Of a stretch of 64,000 bases of DNA, positions 33,801 to 42,236 are shown one piece after another (position 1 is the stretch's first letter; the number at the start of each line of letters is the position of its first letter). Both the position numbers and the translations under genes were made by a program. The notes beneath the pieces are model-generated. The model searched no databases and had not been told where the DNA came from. It was given only the letters and a program-made list of their open reading frames with translations. The DNA is taken from positions 148,628 to 212,627 of the forward strand of contig NZ_JAKXMK010000013.1 in assembly GCF_022524485.1 (NCBI RefSeq), read 5' to 3'. The DNA is from Pseudonocardia alaniniphila. Lineage in GTDB: Bacteria; Actinomycetota; Actinomycetes; Mycobacteriales; Pseudonocardiaceae.

Positions 33801-33854
33801 GAAGAACCGCGCGATCCGCGGGAGGACGAGAGCCGAGTCATCGTGCACGGTCAC
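30822..33854 (-). CDS. GH38 alpha-mannosidase
   Basis: A 1010-residue retaining alpha-mannosidase. The N-terminal ~250 residues are the beta-rich domain found in bacterial GH38. The catalytic domain has the zinc site GHAHIDSAWLWPVRETVRK (His264, Asp266) and the nucleophile Asp341 in GGMWVESDTNMPGGEAL. The middle-domain and C-terminal beta-sandwich follow. There is no signal peptide, so it is probably cytoplasmic. The GTG start is 48 bp after the M1 peptidase stop; the VWA gene follows with overlap if its longer start is real. It may trim mannosides of cell-surface glycans. The stop codon is at 30822. Confidence 0.92.
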   Translation of the reverse strand: MTVHDDSALVLPRIARFFRERLLPAVYRDRVPAQLTAWTAPGEPVPFAEAVRQEFAPITPGTAWGRPWGTVWFHVTGSVPAAWTDPATRPELVVDLGFSSAVPGFQAEGLAYTPGGVVVAAVEPMNMHVPLPDGAGSAVDLYVEGASNPDVGSGWTYSPSPLGDPLTAGSDPIYRLGGVDVALVDLPVWELTQDVWTLSGLVGELPADLPRRAEVLRALERAVDAVDPDDVSGTADLGRAELAGVLASPAYASAHRVHAVGHAHIDSAWLWPVRETVRKVARTFANVLSLMDTDDEFVFAASSAQQYAWLKEHQPELFERVKARVTEGRFVPVGGMWVESDTNMPGGEALARQFVAGKRFFREQLGVDPQEVWLPDSFGYSAALPQIMAAAGARWFLTQKISWNETNVMPHHTFRWEGIDGTRIFTHFPPVDTYNSQLSAQELARAQRQYAEKGRANTSLVPFGWGDGGGGPTREMLAAAARTRSLEGSPAVRMTSPAEFFATAEAEYPLPPVWSGELYLEFHRGTYTSQARTKRGNRRNEHLLREAELWAATAAVRTGAAYPVDVLERCWHTVLLQQFHDILPGTSIAWVHQEAERNHARVSAELEEVISRSLAALVGEGDEEITANAGPYVRDGVPALGGATPSRPGGRATIEESGDGLVLANDAVRVVIDERGLFTSVRDLAADREVVAPGTTANLLQLHRDTPAKWDAWDIDETYRRHGRDLVDVDELTVLERGPERVSVRIVRKPGASTITQVVSLTAGSPAIDVVIDVDWHERQKLLKLAFPLDVHADRATSEIQFGHLHRPIHTNTSWDAARFETVAHRWVHVGEPDYGVAVANDSTYGHDVNRSTRPDGGTTTTVRLSLLRAPLFPDPTADQGEHRLAVSLSVGATIADAVTEGYRRNLPLRTVRGRAGIDPLVTVDHPAVVVEAVKLAEDGSGDVVVRLYEAHGGRAMASIRADFAHSGVVETDLLETPLEQPVALSADGTRLALRPFRIVTLRFARGAGG

Positions 33855-33902
33855 ATCCTGACTCGCGTCGCCGTCCGCGCAGAAGCCTCGGACGGCGGGG
33901 GC

Positions 33903-35231
33903 TCAGCGCGGCAGATCGGGAAGCGCCTCGCCGTACAGCCACTCGGAGAAGAAGGGGGACAGATCGGCGCCCGCGTGCACGCCGGCGAGTGCGGTGAACT
34001 GTTCGGTGGTCACCGAGCAGTGCCGGTGCCGCCTGGTCCAGGCGCGCAGCAGGGCGAAGAAGCGCTCGTCGCCCATCCGCAGGCGCAGCGCGTGCAGGGC
34101 CAGCGCGCCGCGTTTGTACACGCGCTGGTCGAACAGCCGCTCGACGCCGGGGTCGGCGAGCACCAGGTCGGCGGGCAGGCCCGCCACCACCTCGTGCCAC
34201 TCACGGGCGTGCGCCTGGGCCGCGGGCCCGCCCGACGTCTCCGACCACAGCCACTCCGCGTACGTCGCGAAGCCCTCGTTGAGCCAGATGTGGCGCCAGT
34301 CCGCGATCGTCAGGCTGTTGCCGAACCACTGGTGCGCGAGTTCGTGCACCACCAGCCGCTCGTGGGTCCGCTTCCCGTCGACGTGGTTGGCGCCGAAGAT
34401 CGACATGCCCTGCGCCTCGATCGGGTCGTCCAGGTCGTCGTCGGTCACCACCACCACGTAGTCGCCGAACGGGTACGGCCCGAAGAGCCCTTCGCAGGCC
34501 GTCATGATCTGCCCGTGCCGCCCGAGGTCGCGGGCGGCGTTCTTGCGCAGGCGTGCCGGTACCCCGGCCACCTGGGGGACGCCGCCGCGGGCCAGGTCCA
34601 GCTGTTCGTATCGGCCGATCTGCACGCTGACCAGGTAGGTCGCCGTCGGCTCCGGCCGTTCGAAGACCCATGTACGGCTGCCGGCGGAGCGCCGCCGACC
34701 GGTCGGCACGCCGGTCGCCAGCACCGTGTAGGGCGCTTCGGTGGTCACGGCGATCCGGTACGCGGCCTTGTCCGCAGGGTGGTCGTTGCACGGGAACCAG
34801 GACGGCGCGCCGATGGGCTGTGCGGCGACGAGAGCCCCGTCGGTCAACTCGTCCCAGCCGATGTCGCCCCACGGGCTGTCGATGGGCCGCGGGTTGCCGC
34901 CGTAGCGCACCTCGACGACGAACGAGGCGCCGGCCGCCACCGGCCGGGCCGGCGTGACGTGGAGCTTCCCGCCGCGGTGGCTGAACCGTGCCTGCCTCCC
35001 GTCGACGCTGACGCGGGGGACCGTGAACGCACCGAGGTCGAGGCTGAACCGGCCGAGCGGCTGCCCGGCCACGGCCGTGAGCGTGGCTCGCCCGGAGAGC
35101 CGGTTGGAGCGGACCTTGTAGGCGAGGTCGAGGTCGTAGTGCGTGACCCGGTAGCCGCCGTTGCCGTGCTCGGGAAGATAGGAGTCGGCCGAGCGGCAGG
35201 CACCGGCCGGTGGCCCGGCCTTGGGGTCCAT
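33903..35231 (-). CDS. M1-family zinc metallopeptidase, short form
   Basis: A 442-residue metallopeptidase with the zinc site HELAHQWFGN (His296, His300) and the third ligand Glu319 in WLNEGFATYAEWLW. The N-terminal saddle domain is present, but the C-terminal helical repeat domain of full-size aminopeptidases is missing. The GAMEN motif that anchors the substrate N-terminus is replaced by EAQGMSIFGA. It starts 2 bp after the Pls-like synthetase stop, so the two are surely co-expressed. Epsilon-poly-lysine degrading enzymes of Streptomyces are zinc aminopeptidases, so a role in trimming or self-protection is suggested. There is no signal peptide. GTG 35258 is an alternative start. Confidence 0.85.
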   Translation of the reverse strand: MDPKAGPPAGACRSADSYLPEHGNGGYRVTHYDLDLAYKVRSNRLSGRATLTAVAGQPLGRFSLDLGAFTVPRVSVDGRQARFSHRGGKLHVTPARPVAAGASFVVEVRYGGNPRPIDSPWGDIGWDELTDGALVAAQPIGAPSWFPCNDHPADKAAYRIAVTTEAPYTVLATGVPTGRRRSAGSRTWVFERPEPTATYLVSVQIGRYEQLDLARGGVPQVAGVPARLRKNAARDLGRHGQIMTACEGLFGPYPFGDYVVVVTDDDLDDPIEAQGMSIFGANHVDGKRTHERLVVHELAHQWFGNSLTIADWRHIWLNEGFATYAEWLWSETSGGPAAQAHAREWHEVVAGLPADLVLADPGVERLFDQRVYKRGALALHALRLRMGDERFFALLRAWTRRHRHCSVTTEQFTALAGVHAGADLSPFFSEWLYGEALPDLPR

Positions 35232-35233
35232 CC

Positions 35234-38200
35234 TTACCGTCCTGCGCCTGCGGGCCACGCGGTGATCGGGTTGCCCAGCCAGCGGGTGTCGGCGGGCACC
35301 GCGTCACCTCGGGTGATCAGCGATCCCGGGCCCACGGTGGTGCGTGCTCCGATCCCGGCGCCCGGTAGGACGATCCCGTGCGGCCCGAGCGTCGCGCCCT
35401 GGTCGAGCCGCACCTCGTCCATGCTCATGATCCGGTCGTGGAAGAGGTGGGTCTGCACGACGCAGCCGCGGTTGACGGTGGCCCCGTCCCCGAGCCGGAC
35501 GAGGTCCGACTCGGGCAGCCAGTAGGTCTCCAGCCACACACCGCGGCCGACCTTCGCGCCCATGCTGCGCAGCCAGGCGGTGAGCACCGGGGTGCCGCTC
35601 GCCGGGCCGACGAGCCAGGGCACCGCGAGCACCTCGACGAAGGTGTCCGCGAGCTCGTTGCGCCACACGAACGAGCTCCACAGCGGGTGCTCCACTGCGC
35701 GGAACCGGCCGATCAGCAGCCACTTCGCGGCGGTCGCCGTGGCGGCGGCGACGAGCCCGGCAGCCAGCAGGAACGGGCCGGCCAGCACAGCGGCGAGCAG
35801 CAGCCCGCCGGCGGCGTCCACGGCCAGCAGCGCGGCGAGCACGCCCATGGCGAGAGCCACGGAGCACATCACCGGGACGGCCCGGCAGAGTTCGACGAGC
35901 CCGCGCGCCACCTTCAGTCTGCGCGGGGGATGGAACGTCCGGCTCGTGTCACCCTGCTCGACCGCCCGGCGCAGCGGCATCGGCGGCAGCCCGAGCCATG
36001 ACGAGCCCTTCTTCGCCTTCCGCGGTGTCGAGGAGAGCACCCCGATCAGGCCACGGTTGGGTACCGAACGCCCAGGGCCGGTCATGCCGGAGTTGCCGAG
36101 GAACGCGTGCTTGCCGATCCGGGCGGGCCCGACGTGCATCCAGCCGCCGCCCAGTTCGTAGGTCGCAACCATCGTGTCGTCGGCGAGGAACGCCCCGTCG
36201 GCGACGGTCGTCATCCGGGGCAGCGCCAGCACGGTGGACGCCTCCACGTCCTTGCCGACACGAGCCCCGAGCAGCCGCAGCCAGACCGGCGTGAACAGGC
36301 TCGCGTAGAGGGGGAACAGCGCGATGCGGGCCATCGCCATCAGGCGTTCGGTGGTCCAGACCTGCCACCCCGCCCGGCTGTGGACGGGGTGCAGACCCGC
36401 GCGCATCCCCGCGCCGAGCAACCGCACACCGACGAGCACCAGCAGGGCGTACCCGACGACGTAGGCGAGCGCAGCCGGCGGGACGGCCGGCAGCGCGGCA
36501 CGCGTCACGGCGGCGGGTGTGGAGGCTCCCGACACCGCGAAGCCGACGATCACGAGCGCGGGCAGCGCGGCGAGCGCCGGGAACAGCCCGAGCACGGCCG
36601 ACGTGACGCCGTAGGCCGCCACCCAGAACCGGGAGCGGGGTGGCCGGTCCGCCGGCCGGTTCACGTCGCTCCTGCCGGTGCGGTGGGCGGGCGAGCCCGA
36701 CCAGCGCTGACCCGCGGGTACCGCGCCCTGCACGGTCGACCCCGGGGTGACCTCGGCGCCCCGGCCGACCCGTGCGCCGGGGAACAGGGTGCTGCGCGCG
36801 CCGACCCGTGCCCCCGCACCGATCCGGATCTTGGCGACGTGCACGACGTCGCCGTCGACCCAGTGGCCGGACAGGTCGACCTCGGGCTCCACCGCGGCGC
36901 CCCGGCCGAGCTTGAGCATCCCCGTCACCGGGGGTGCGGAGTGCAGGTCGACGTCCTTGCCGATCTTCGCCCCGAGTGCGCGTGCGTACTGTGTCGTCCA
37001 CGAGGCCGCGGTTGCCCCGGTGGCGCCGGAGAGTTCGGCGAGCCGGGTGGCGGCCCACAGCCGGACGTGCACCGAGCCGCCGCGGGGGTAGCTGCCCGGC
37101 CGCACCCCACGCAGCAGGAGCCGGGCCCCACCTGCGGCGATCCCGATCCGGCCCGGCGGGCTGAACAGCACCAGCCACCCCAGCACGAGCCACCACCACG
37201 GCACCGCGGGCGCCCAGGGCAACACCCCGGAGAGCGCGGCGAGCGTGGACAGCGCGGCCGCGGTCGTGGTGAAGCGGAGCCCGACGAGCGCGAGCATGGG
37301 AACCAGGAGCAACGCCTGCACCACCCCGGTGAGCCGCGGAGTGGGCCTGATCTCGCGACGGGCGGTGGGTGCGGTGCTCTGCGCGTCGAGCCAGCCTGCA
37401 AGCTCGTGAAGAGTCGGGCGCAGGTAGAGGTCGTTGACCGACACCTGCGGATGCCGGGCGCGGATCAGCGCAACCAGCTGGGCTGCGGTGAGGCTGCCAC
37501 CGCCGTGGGTGAAGAAGTCGGCGCTCGGATCGGTGACGGGAGCGCCGAGGATCTCGGCCCAGCCCTGCGCGAGCCAGCCCTCCGTCGAGGTCAGTACGCC
37601 CGCCGCGACCAGGTCCTCGCCCGATCCCGACGGGAGCGGCCAGGGCAGGGCCTCGCGGTCGACCTTCCCGGACGTGCGGGTGGGCAGCTCCTCGACCACC
37701 GCGAGCAGCGGGACGAGCGAGGCGGGCAGGCGGTCGCGAAGCCGGTGCGCGGCGCTGTCGGAGTCGAACTCACCGGTCTCCGGGGCGACGTAGCCGACCA
37801 GGACCTGGTTGCCCGCCCTTGTCCGGCGCACCGCGGCTGCGGCGGCGCGCACACCGGGGAGCGCGTGCAGTGCGGCGTCCACCTCGCCGAGCTCGATCCG
37901 CCTGCCGCCCAGCTTGACCTGCTCGTCGGCCCGGCCGAGGAACAGCAGACCGGCCTCCTCGGCGCGGACGACATCGCCGCTGCGATAGGCGCGGGGCCAG
38001 CCGAGCGACGGCAGCGGAGCGAACTTCTGGGCGTCCTTCGCCGCGTCGAGGTAGCGGGCGAGCCCGACGCCGCCGATCACCAGCTCACCCGTCCCGCCCA
38101 TGGGGACCGGCTCACCCTCGGCATCGACGACCGCGAGCTGCCAGCCCTCGAGCGGGAGCCCGATACGCACCGGGCCGTCGGCGGTGAGCGGCGAGGCGCA

Positions 38201-39121
38201 GGCGACCACGGTCGCCTCGGTCGGACCGTAGGTGTTCCACACCTCGCGGCCCTCCACGGCGACCCGCTCCGCGAGCTCGGGCGGGCACGCCTCACCCCCG
38301 AAGATCATCAGCCGGACGTCCTCGAGCGCGTCGGCCGGCCACAGCGCGGCGAGCGTCGGCACGGTGGAGACGACCGTGATCCGCTGCGCCGCGAGCCATG
38401 GGCCCAGGTCGACGCCGGTGCGCACCAGCGACCGCGGGGCCGGCACCAGGCACGCACCGTGCCGCCAGGCGAGCCACATCTCCTCACATGACGCGTCGAA
38501 GGCCACGGACAGGCCCGCGAGCACCCGGTCGCCCGGCCCGATCGGCTCGTCGGCGAGGAACATCCGCGCCTCCGCGTCGACGAACGCGGCAGCGCCGGCG
38601 TGCCGGACCGCCACACCCTTCGGGGTGCCGGTGGAACCGGAGGTGAAGATGACCCAGGCGTCGTCGTCGGGACGGGGGCGTCCGGGCGTGCCGATCGGGT
38701 CGTGGCGCATCGCGATCGCGCAGCCGTCGCCGAGCACGGCGCAGACCGCTGCCTCGCCGAACACCCGTTCCGCTCGCTCGTCGGGGTCGTCGGCGTCCAC
38801 CGGGACGTACGCAGCGCCTGCCGCGAGCACAGCGAGGATCGCGACGTAGAGCTCGACCGTGCCGGAGGCGATCCGTACCCCGACCCGGTCGCCGCGGCCG
38901 ATGCCTGCGGCGGCGAGCCTGGCGCGGACGGCCTCGACGTCGGTGGCGAGCCGGCGATAGCTCAGCGCCACCCCACCGGCGTCGAGCGCGGTGGCGTTCG
39001 GGTGCAGCGCGGCGGTCACCGCGAGGATTTCCAGCAGCGTGCGCGGCGGCGCTGCGACATCCGTGGTGAAAACCGCAGGCCGCGCAGCCGAGCCGACCCC
39101 GACAGCGGCAGTGGTGGTCAC
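35234..39121 (-). CDS. pls: Pls-type membrane NRPS, predicted lysine homopolymer synthetase
   Basis: A 1295-residue single-module synthetase. The adenylation domain (~30-495) has TSGSTGTPKG at 160-169, FDAS at 208-211, NTYGPTE at 296-302 and Lys486 in TSGKVDREAL. The carrier domain has GGGS with the phosphopantetheine Ser543. Six membrane segments (about 600-616, 640-657, 836-862, 880-903, 1083-1103, 1105-1130) enclose three hexapeptide-repeat-like domains (~715-815, ~950-1030, ~1187-1285), as in epsilon-poly-lysine synthetase; no thioesterase. By eye alignment to GrsA the pocket reads D-A-E-S-I-G-T-V-V-K, close to the lysine code of bacitracin synthetase. GTG 39121 has AGGAGG 6 bases upstream. 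Polymer identity is inferred. Confidence 0.85.
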   Translation of the reverse strand: MTTTAAVGVGSAARPAVFTTDVAAPPRTLLEILAVTAALHPNATALDAGGVALSYRRLATDVEAVRARLAAAGIGRGDRVGVRIASGTVELYVAILAVLAAGAAYVPVDADDPDERAERVFGEAAVCAVLGDGCAIAMRHDPIGTPGRPRPDDDAWVIFTSGSTGTPKGVAVRHAGAAAFVDAEARMFLADEPIGPGDRVLAGLSVAFDASCEEMWLAWRHGACLVPAPRSLVRTGVDLGPWLAAQRITVVSTVPTLAALWPADALEDVRLMIFGGEACPPELAERVAVEGREVWNTYGPTEATVVACASPLTADGPVRIGLPLEGWQLAVVDAEGEPVPMGGTGELVIGGVGLARYLDAAKDAQKFAPLPSLGWPRAYRSGDVVRAEEAGLLFLGRADEQVKLGGRRIELGEVDAALHALPGVRAAAAAVRRTRAGNQVLVGYVAPETGEFDSDSAAHRLRDRLPASLVPLLAVVEELPTRTSGKVDREALPWPLPSGSGEDLVAAGVLTSTEGWLAQGWAEILGAPVTDPSADFFTHGGGSLTAAQLVALIRARHPQVSVNDLYLRPTLHELAGWLDAQSTAPTARREIRPTPRLTGVVQALLLVPMLALVGLRFTTTAAALSTLAALSGVLPWAPAVPWWWLVLGWLVLFSPPGRIGIAAGGARLLLRGVRPGSYPRGGSVHVRLWAATRLAELSGATGATAASWTTQYARALGAKIGKDVDLHSAPPVTGMLKLGRGAAVEPEVDLSGHWVDGDVVHVAKIRIGAGARVGARSTLFPGARVGRGAEVTPGSTVQGAVPAGQRWSGSPAHRTGRSDVNRPADRPPRSRFWVAAYGVTSAVLGLFPALAALPALVIVGFAVSGASTPAAVTRAALPAVPPAALAYVVGYALLVLVGVRLLGAGMRAGLHPVHSRAGWQVWTTERLMAMARIALFPLYASLFTPVWLRLLGARVGKDVEASTVLALPRMTTVADGAFLADDTMVATYELGGGWMHVGPARIGKHAFLGNSGMTGPGRSVPNRGLIGVLSSTPRKAKKGSSWLGLPPMPLRRAVEQGDTSRTFHPPRRLKVARGLVELCRAVPVMCSVALAMGVLAALLAVDAAGGLLLAAVLAGPFLLAAGLVAAATATAAKWLLIGRFRAVEHPLWSSFVWRNELADTFVEVLAVPWLVGPASGTPVLTAWLRSMGAKVGRGVWLETYWLPESDLVRLGDGATVNRGCVVQTHLFHDRIMSMDEVRLDQGATLGPHGIVLPGAGIGARTTVGPGSLITRGDAVPADTRWLGNPITAWPAGAGR

Positions 39122-39449
39122 GCGCAGCCTCCTGCAGCCGGTCGGGCGCAGGACGCGTGCACACGGTGGGTGGCCCGGCGGCCCATTTCTCACACCTTCC
39201 CGGTGCTCTGCACCGCGGCCTCACATCCGGTGGCCGACGGTCTGTCGACCCACCCAGGGCACGGCACACCGGCCATCCAAGGTAAACACCGGATGACGTG
39301 CGGGGCTCCGGTAGGTGCCGGACCTCACTCGGCCGAACGCCGAGGCATCGGCTACGGAAAGGTCGGGCGTTCTGTCGGGGTGTGGCGGTAACATCGCAGG
39401 GTCCTCAGGCAGCAGAGTCCCAGCAGATGGAAAGCAGGCGGCACAGCCC

Positions 39450-40505
39450 TTGTCACATCCGGATCCCGTCCAGTCCCGCATGGCCGTTCCGGACACCGCT
39501 CTGCTCGCGCTGCTGGGTTCGCGCGACGAGAGCCTGCGCGTCGCCGAGGAGTTGCTCGACGCCGACGTCCATGTCCGAGGTAACGAGCTCACCCTCACCG
39601 GATCCCCGGCCGACGTGGCCTTCGCGGAGCGGGTGTTCACCGAGCTGATCATGCTCGCGGAGCGCGGGCAGCAGGTCTCCACCGACGCCGTGCGGCGCAC
39701 CGTCGAGATGCTCGCCGACGGCGAGGCCGACGAGCGCGCCCGCATCGGGGAGTCGCCCGCCGAGGTGCTGAGCCTCGACATCCTGTCCCGGCGCGGCAAG
39801 ACGATCCGGCCCAAGACGCTCAACCAGAAGCGCTACGTCGACGCCATCGACGCCCACACCATCGTCTTCGGCATCGGCCCGGCCGGCACGGGCAAGACCT
39901 ACCTCGCCATGGCCAAGGCCGTGCAGGCGTTGCAGGCCAAGATGGTCAACCGGATCATCCTCACCCGGCCGGCCGTGGAGGCGGGGGAGCGGCTCGGCTA
40001 CCTGCCCGGCACGCTCTACGAGAAGATCGACCCGTATCTGCGCCCGCTCTACGACGCGCTGCACGACATGATCGACCCCGAGTCGATCCCGAAGCTGATC
40101 GCTGCCGGCACCATCGAGGTGGCGCCGCTCGCGTACATGCGCGGCCGCACGCTCAACGACGCCTTCATCATTCTGGACGAGGCCCAGAACACCACGCCCG
40201 AACAGATGAAGATGTTCCTGACGCGGCTCGGGTTCGGCTCCAAGATCGTGGTCACCGGTGACGTCACGCAGGTCGACCTGCCCGGTGGCACCCGATCGGG
40301 GCTCAACGTCGTGCGCGACATCCTCGGCGACGTCGACGACGTCCACTTCTCGCTGCTGACCAGCACCGACGTGGTGCGCCACCGGCTGGTGGCCGACATC
40401 GTCGACGCCTACGCGCGCTGGGACGCCGGCAACGAGAGACCGAACCTGCGGGCGGCTGCGCCGCGCACAGGCCCGCCGCAGGACAGGCGGTCACGTCGGC
40501 GCTGA
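39450..40505 (+). CDS. phoH: PhoH-like ATPase
   Basis: Cytoplasmic P-loop ATPase of the PhoH family, implicated in RNA metabolism. An N-terminal KH-like part (~residues 10-95) is followed by the ATPase domain with Walker A FGIGPAGTGKTYLAMAKAV and Walker B DAFIILDEAQNTTPEQMKMF. Residues RIILTRPAVEAGERLGYLPG are family-typical. The start is uncertain: TTG 39450 (351 residues) matches the family N-terminus, ATG 39480 is alternative. It precedes ybeY in the usual actinobacterial order, but here two genes are inserted between them. The 255 bp upstream, shared with the divergent pls operon, contain a small CTCGGC/GCCGAG hairpin at 39328-39344. Confidence 0.92.
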   Translation: MSHPDPVQSRMAVPDTALLALLGSRDESLRVAEELLDADVHVRGNELTLTGSPADVAFAERVFTELIMLAERGQQVSTDAVRRTVEMLADGEADERARIGESPAEVLSLDILSRRGKTIRPKTLNQKRYVDAIDAHTIVFGIGPAGTGKTYLAMAKAVQALQAKMVNRIILTRPAVEAGERLGYLPGTLYEKIDPYLRPLYDALHDMIDPESIPKLIAAGTIEVAPLAYMRGRTLNDAFIILDEAQNTTPEQMKMFLTRLGFGSKIVVTGDVTQVDLPGGTRSGLNVVRDILGDVDDVHFSLLTSTDVVRHRLVADIVDAYARWDAGNERPNLRAAAPRTGPPQDRRSRRR

Positions 40506-40566
40506 ACACTGCCGTGCCGCGCCTGGTGGTTGCCCGGGGGACCCATCACCGACAAGATTCCCCTTC

Positions 40567-42174
40567 GTGAGGTTGTCCCGTCGCGCGGTCGTCGCGAGCA
40601 CGTTCACGCTCCTGGTAGGACTGTCCATTGCCGTCCCGCCCGTGGCTGCGGCGGCGCCTGCACCGGCGCCCGCCCAGCCGGGGCTCGATCGTTTCCTGTC
40701 CCAGGAGCTGTCCTGGGGCCCCTGCACCGACTTCGCGCGCACGGATGCCGACCGGCAGACCTTCGCCGACCCCAAGTTCGACTGCACCTATCTCGAGGTG
40801 CCGCTCGACTATGCGAACCCGGACGGCAAGACCGCCAAGATCGCCATGCTCCGGCAGAAGGCGCTCGACCCGGCGGCCCGGATCGGCTCGCTGTTCACCG
40901 ACCCGGGCGGCCCCGGTGGCTCGGGTGTGAGCTTCCTGCCGTCGATCGCCGGTCTGATCGGCAACGGCGAGGTGGCCCAGAAGTTCGACCTCATCGGGTT
41001 CGACCCGCGTGGTGTCGGTGTCTCCGAGCCCACGATCGACTGCTCCAACACCGCTGAGATCGATGCCGATCGCGCGGACCTCGATCTCGACACCTCGCCG
41101 GAGGGCGTCGCGAAGACCGAGCAGGAGTACAAGGACTTCGCGCAGCGGTGCGCCGACCGCGTGGGCCTCGACGTGCTCGCCAACGTGGGCACCCGCGACG
41201 TGGCCCGCGACCTGCAGATCGCCCACCAGGTGGTGGGCGACGAGAAGCTGAACTACGTCGGCTACTCCTACGGCACGCACATCGGCTCCGAGTTCGCCGA
41301 GCAGTTCCCGCAGTCGGTGCGCGCGATGGTGCTCGACGGCGCGGTCGACCCCTCGCTGAACCCTGTGGAGTCGCGGCTCACGCAGGCCCGTGGCTTCCAG
41401 CGGGCCTTCGACAACTTCGCCAAGGCCTGCGTCGGGCAGGCCGGATGCCCGCTGGGCACCGACGTGCCGGGCGCGTCGAAGAAGCTGCAGGACCTCCTGC
41501 GGCCGCTGATCAACACGCCGGTCCCGGCCGCGGGCGGGCGCACGCTGAGCTACAACGACGCCATGACCGGCGTGCTCACCGCGCTGTACTCCGAGTCGCT
41601 GTGGGGCTTCCTGCAGGAAGGGCTCGTGCAGGTGACGCAGGGCAACGGCGCCAACCTGCTGCGGCTGGCCGACGCCTACTACGAGCGGGCACCTGACGGC
41701 AGCTACAGCAATCTGCTGGAAGCCTTCCCGGTGATCAACTGCGTCGACTCCGACCGGCTTACCGACCGCAGCGTCGCGCTCGAGATCAGCAAGGAGTCGC
41801 TGGAGATCGCGCCGTTCTACGACGCGGGGGTCGGGCCGTCCGACGCGCTGGAGCAGTGCTCGTTCTGGCCGGTGCCGCCCACCAGCCAGCCCGGGCCCGT
41901 CGAGGCGCCGGGCCTGCCCACCGTGCTGGTCGTCTCCTCGACCGGCGACCCTGCCACCCCGTACGAGGACGGCGTGTCGCTGGCCAGGCAGATGAAGGCC
42001 CGGCTGCTGACCGTGGAGAACGACGGGCACACGGTGGCGCTCCAGGGGGCCAACGCCTGCGCGGATGCGGCCGCCACGCGCTACCTGGTGGATCTCACGC
42101 TCCCGGCGCAGGACACCACCTGCGCCCGGCAGACCGCACCCGGCGGTCAGCCGGCTCCTCAGGCCGGAGGCTGA
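40567..42174 (+). CDS. Secreted TAP-like alpha/beta hydrolase
   Basis: A 535-residue exported hydrolase of the tripeptidyl-aminopeptidase/proline-iminopeptidase type. The signal peptide is clear (MRLSRRAVVASTFTLLVGLS, cleavage near AAAAP). The oxyanion region is TDPGGPGGSGVSF, the nucleophile elbow NYVGYSYGTHIGSEF, with Asp in VSSTGDPATPYEDG and His in NDGHTVALQ. The C-terminal TAP domain with paired Cys (ENDGHTV...ACADAA) is present. Such enzymes remove N-terminal peptides from extracellular substrates. The gene is inserted between phoH and ybeY and ends at a strong terminator. Confidence 0.85.
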   Translation: MRLSRRAVVASTFTLLVGLSIAVPPVAAAAPAPAPAQPGLDRFLSQELSWGPCTDFARTDADRQTFADPKFDCTYLEVPLDYANPDGKTAKIAMLRQKALDPAARIGSLFTDPGGPGGSGVSFLPSIAGLIGNGEVAQKFDLIGFDPRGVGVSEPTIDCSNTAEIDADRADLDLDTSPEGVAKTEQEYKDFAQRCADRVGLDVLANVGTRDVARDLQIAHQVVGDEKLNYVGYSYGTHIGSEFAEQFPQSVRAMVLDGAVDPSLNPVESRLTQARGFQRAFDNFAKACVGQAGCPLGTDVPGASKKLQDLLRPLINTPVPAAGGRTLSYNDAMTGVLTALYSESLWGFLQEGLVQVTQGNGANLLRLADAYYERAPDGSYSNLLEAFPVINCVDSDRLTDRSVALEISKESLEIAPFYDAGVGPSDALEQCSFWPVPPTSQPGPVEAPGLPTVLVVSSTGDPATPYEDGVSLARQMKARLLTVENDGHTVALQGANACADAAATRYLVDLTLPAQDTTCARQTAPGGQPAPQAGG

Positions 42175-42199
42175 GCCCCAGGCTCCACGGACGAGTGCT

Positions 42200-42232
42200 C
42201 CTGGCCCGGCGCGGAATCCGCGCCGGGCCAGG
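42200..42232. terminator. Very strong bidirectional terminator hairpin
   Basis: CCTGGCCCGGCGCGG (42200-42214) and its exact complement at 42218-42232 form a 15-bp GC-rich stem with a 3-nt loop, AAT. It lies between the convergent TAP-like hydrolase and alditol oxidase genes and serves both directions. Confidence 0.85.
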
Positions 42233-42236
42233 TGCG

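Noticed and set aside
39328..39344. CTCGGC/GCCGAG small hairpin upstream of phoH
   Set aside because: Six-base arms are expected often by chance in DNA of this composition; not listed as a separate site.
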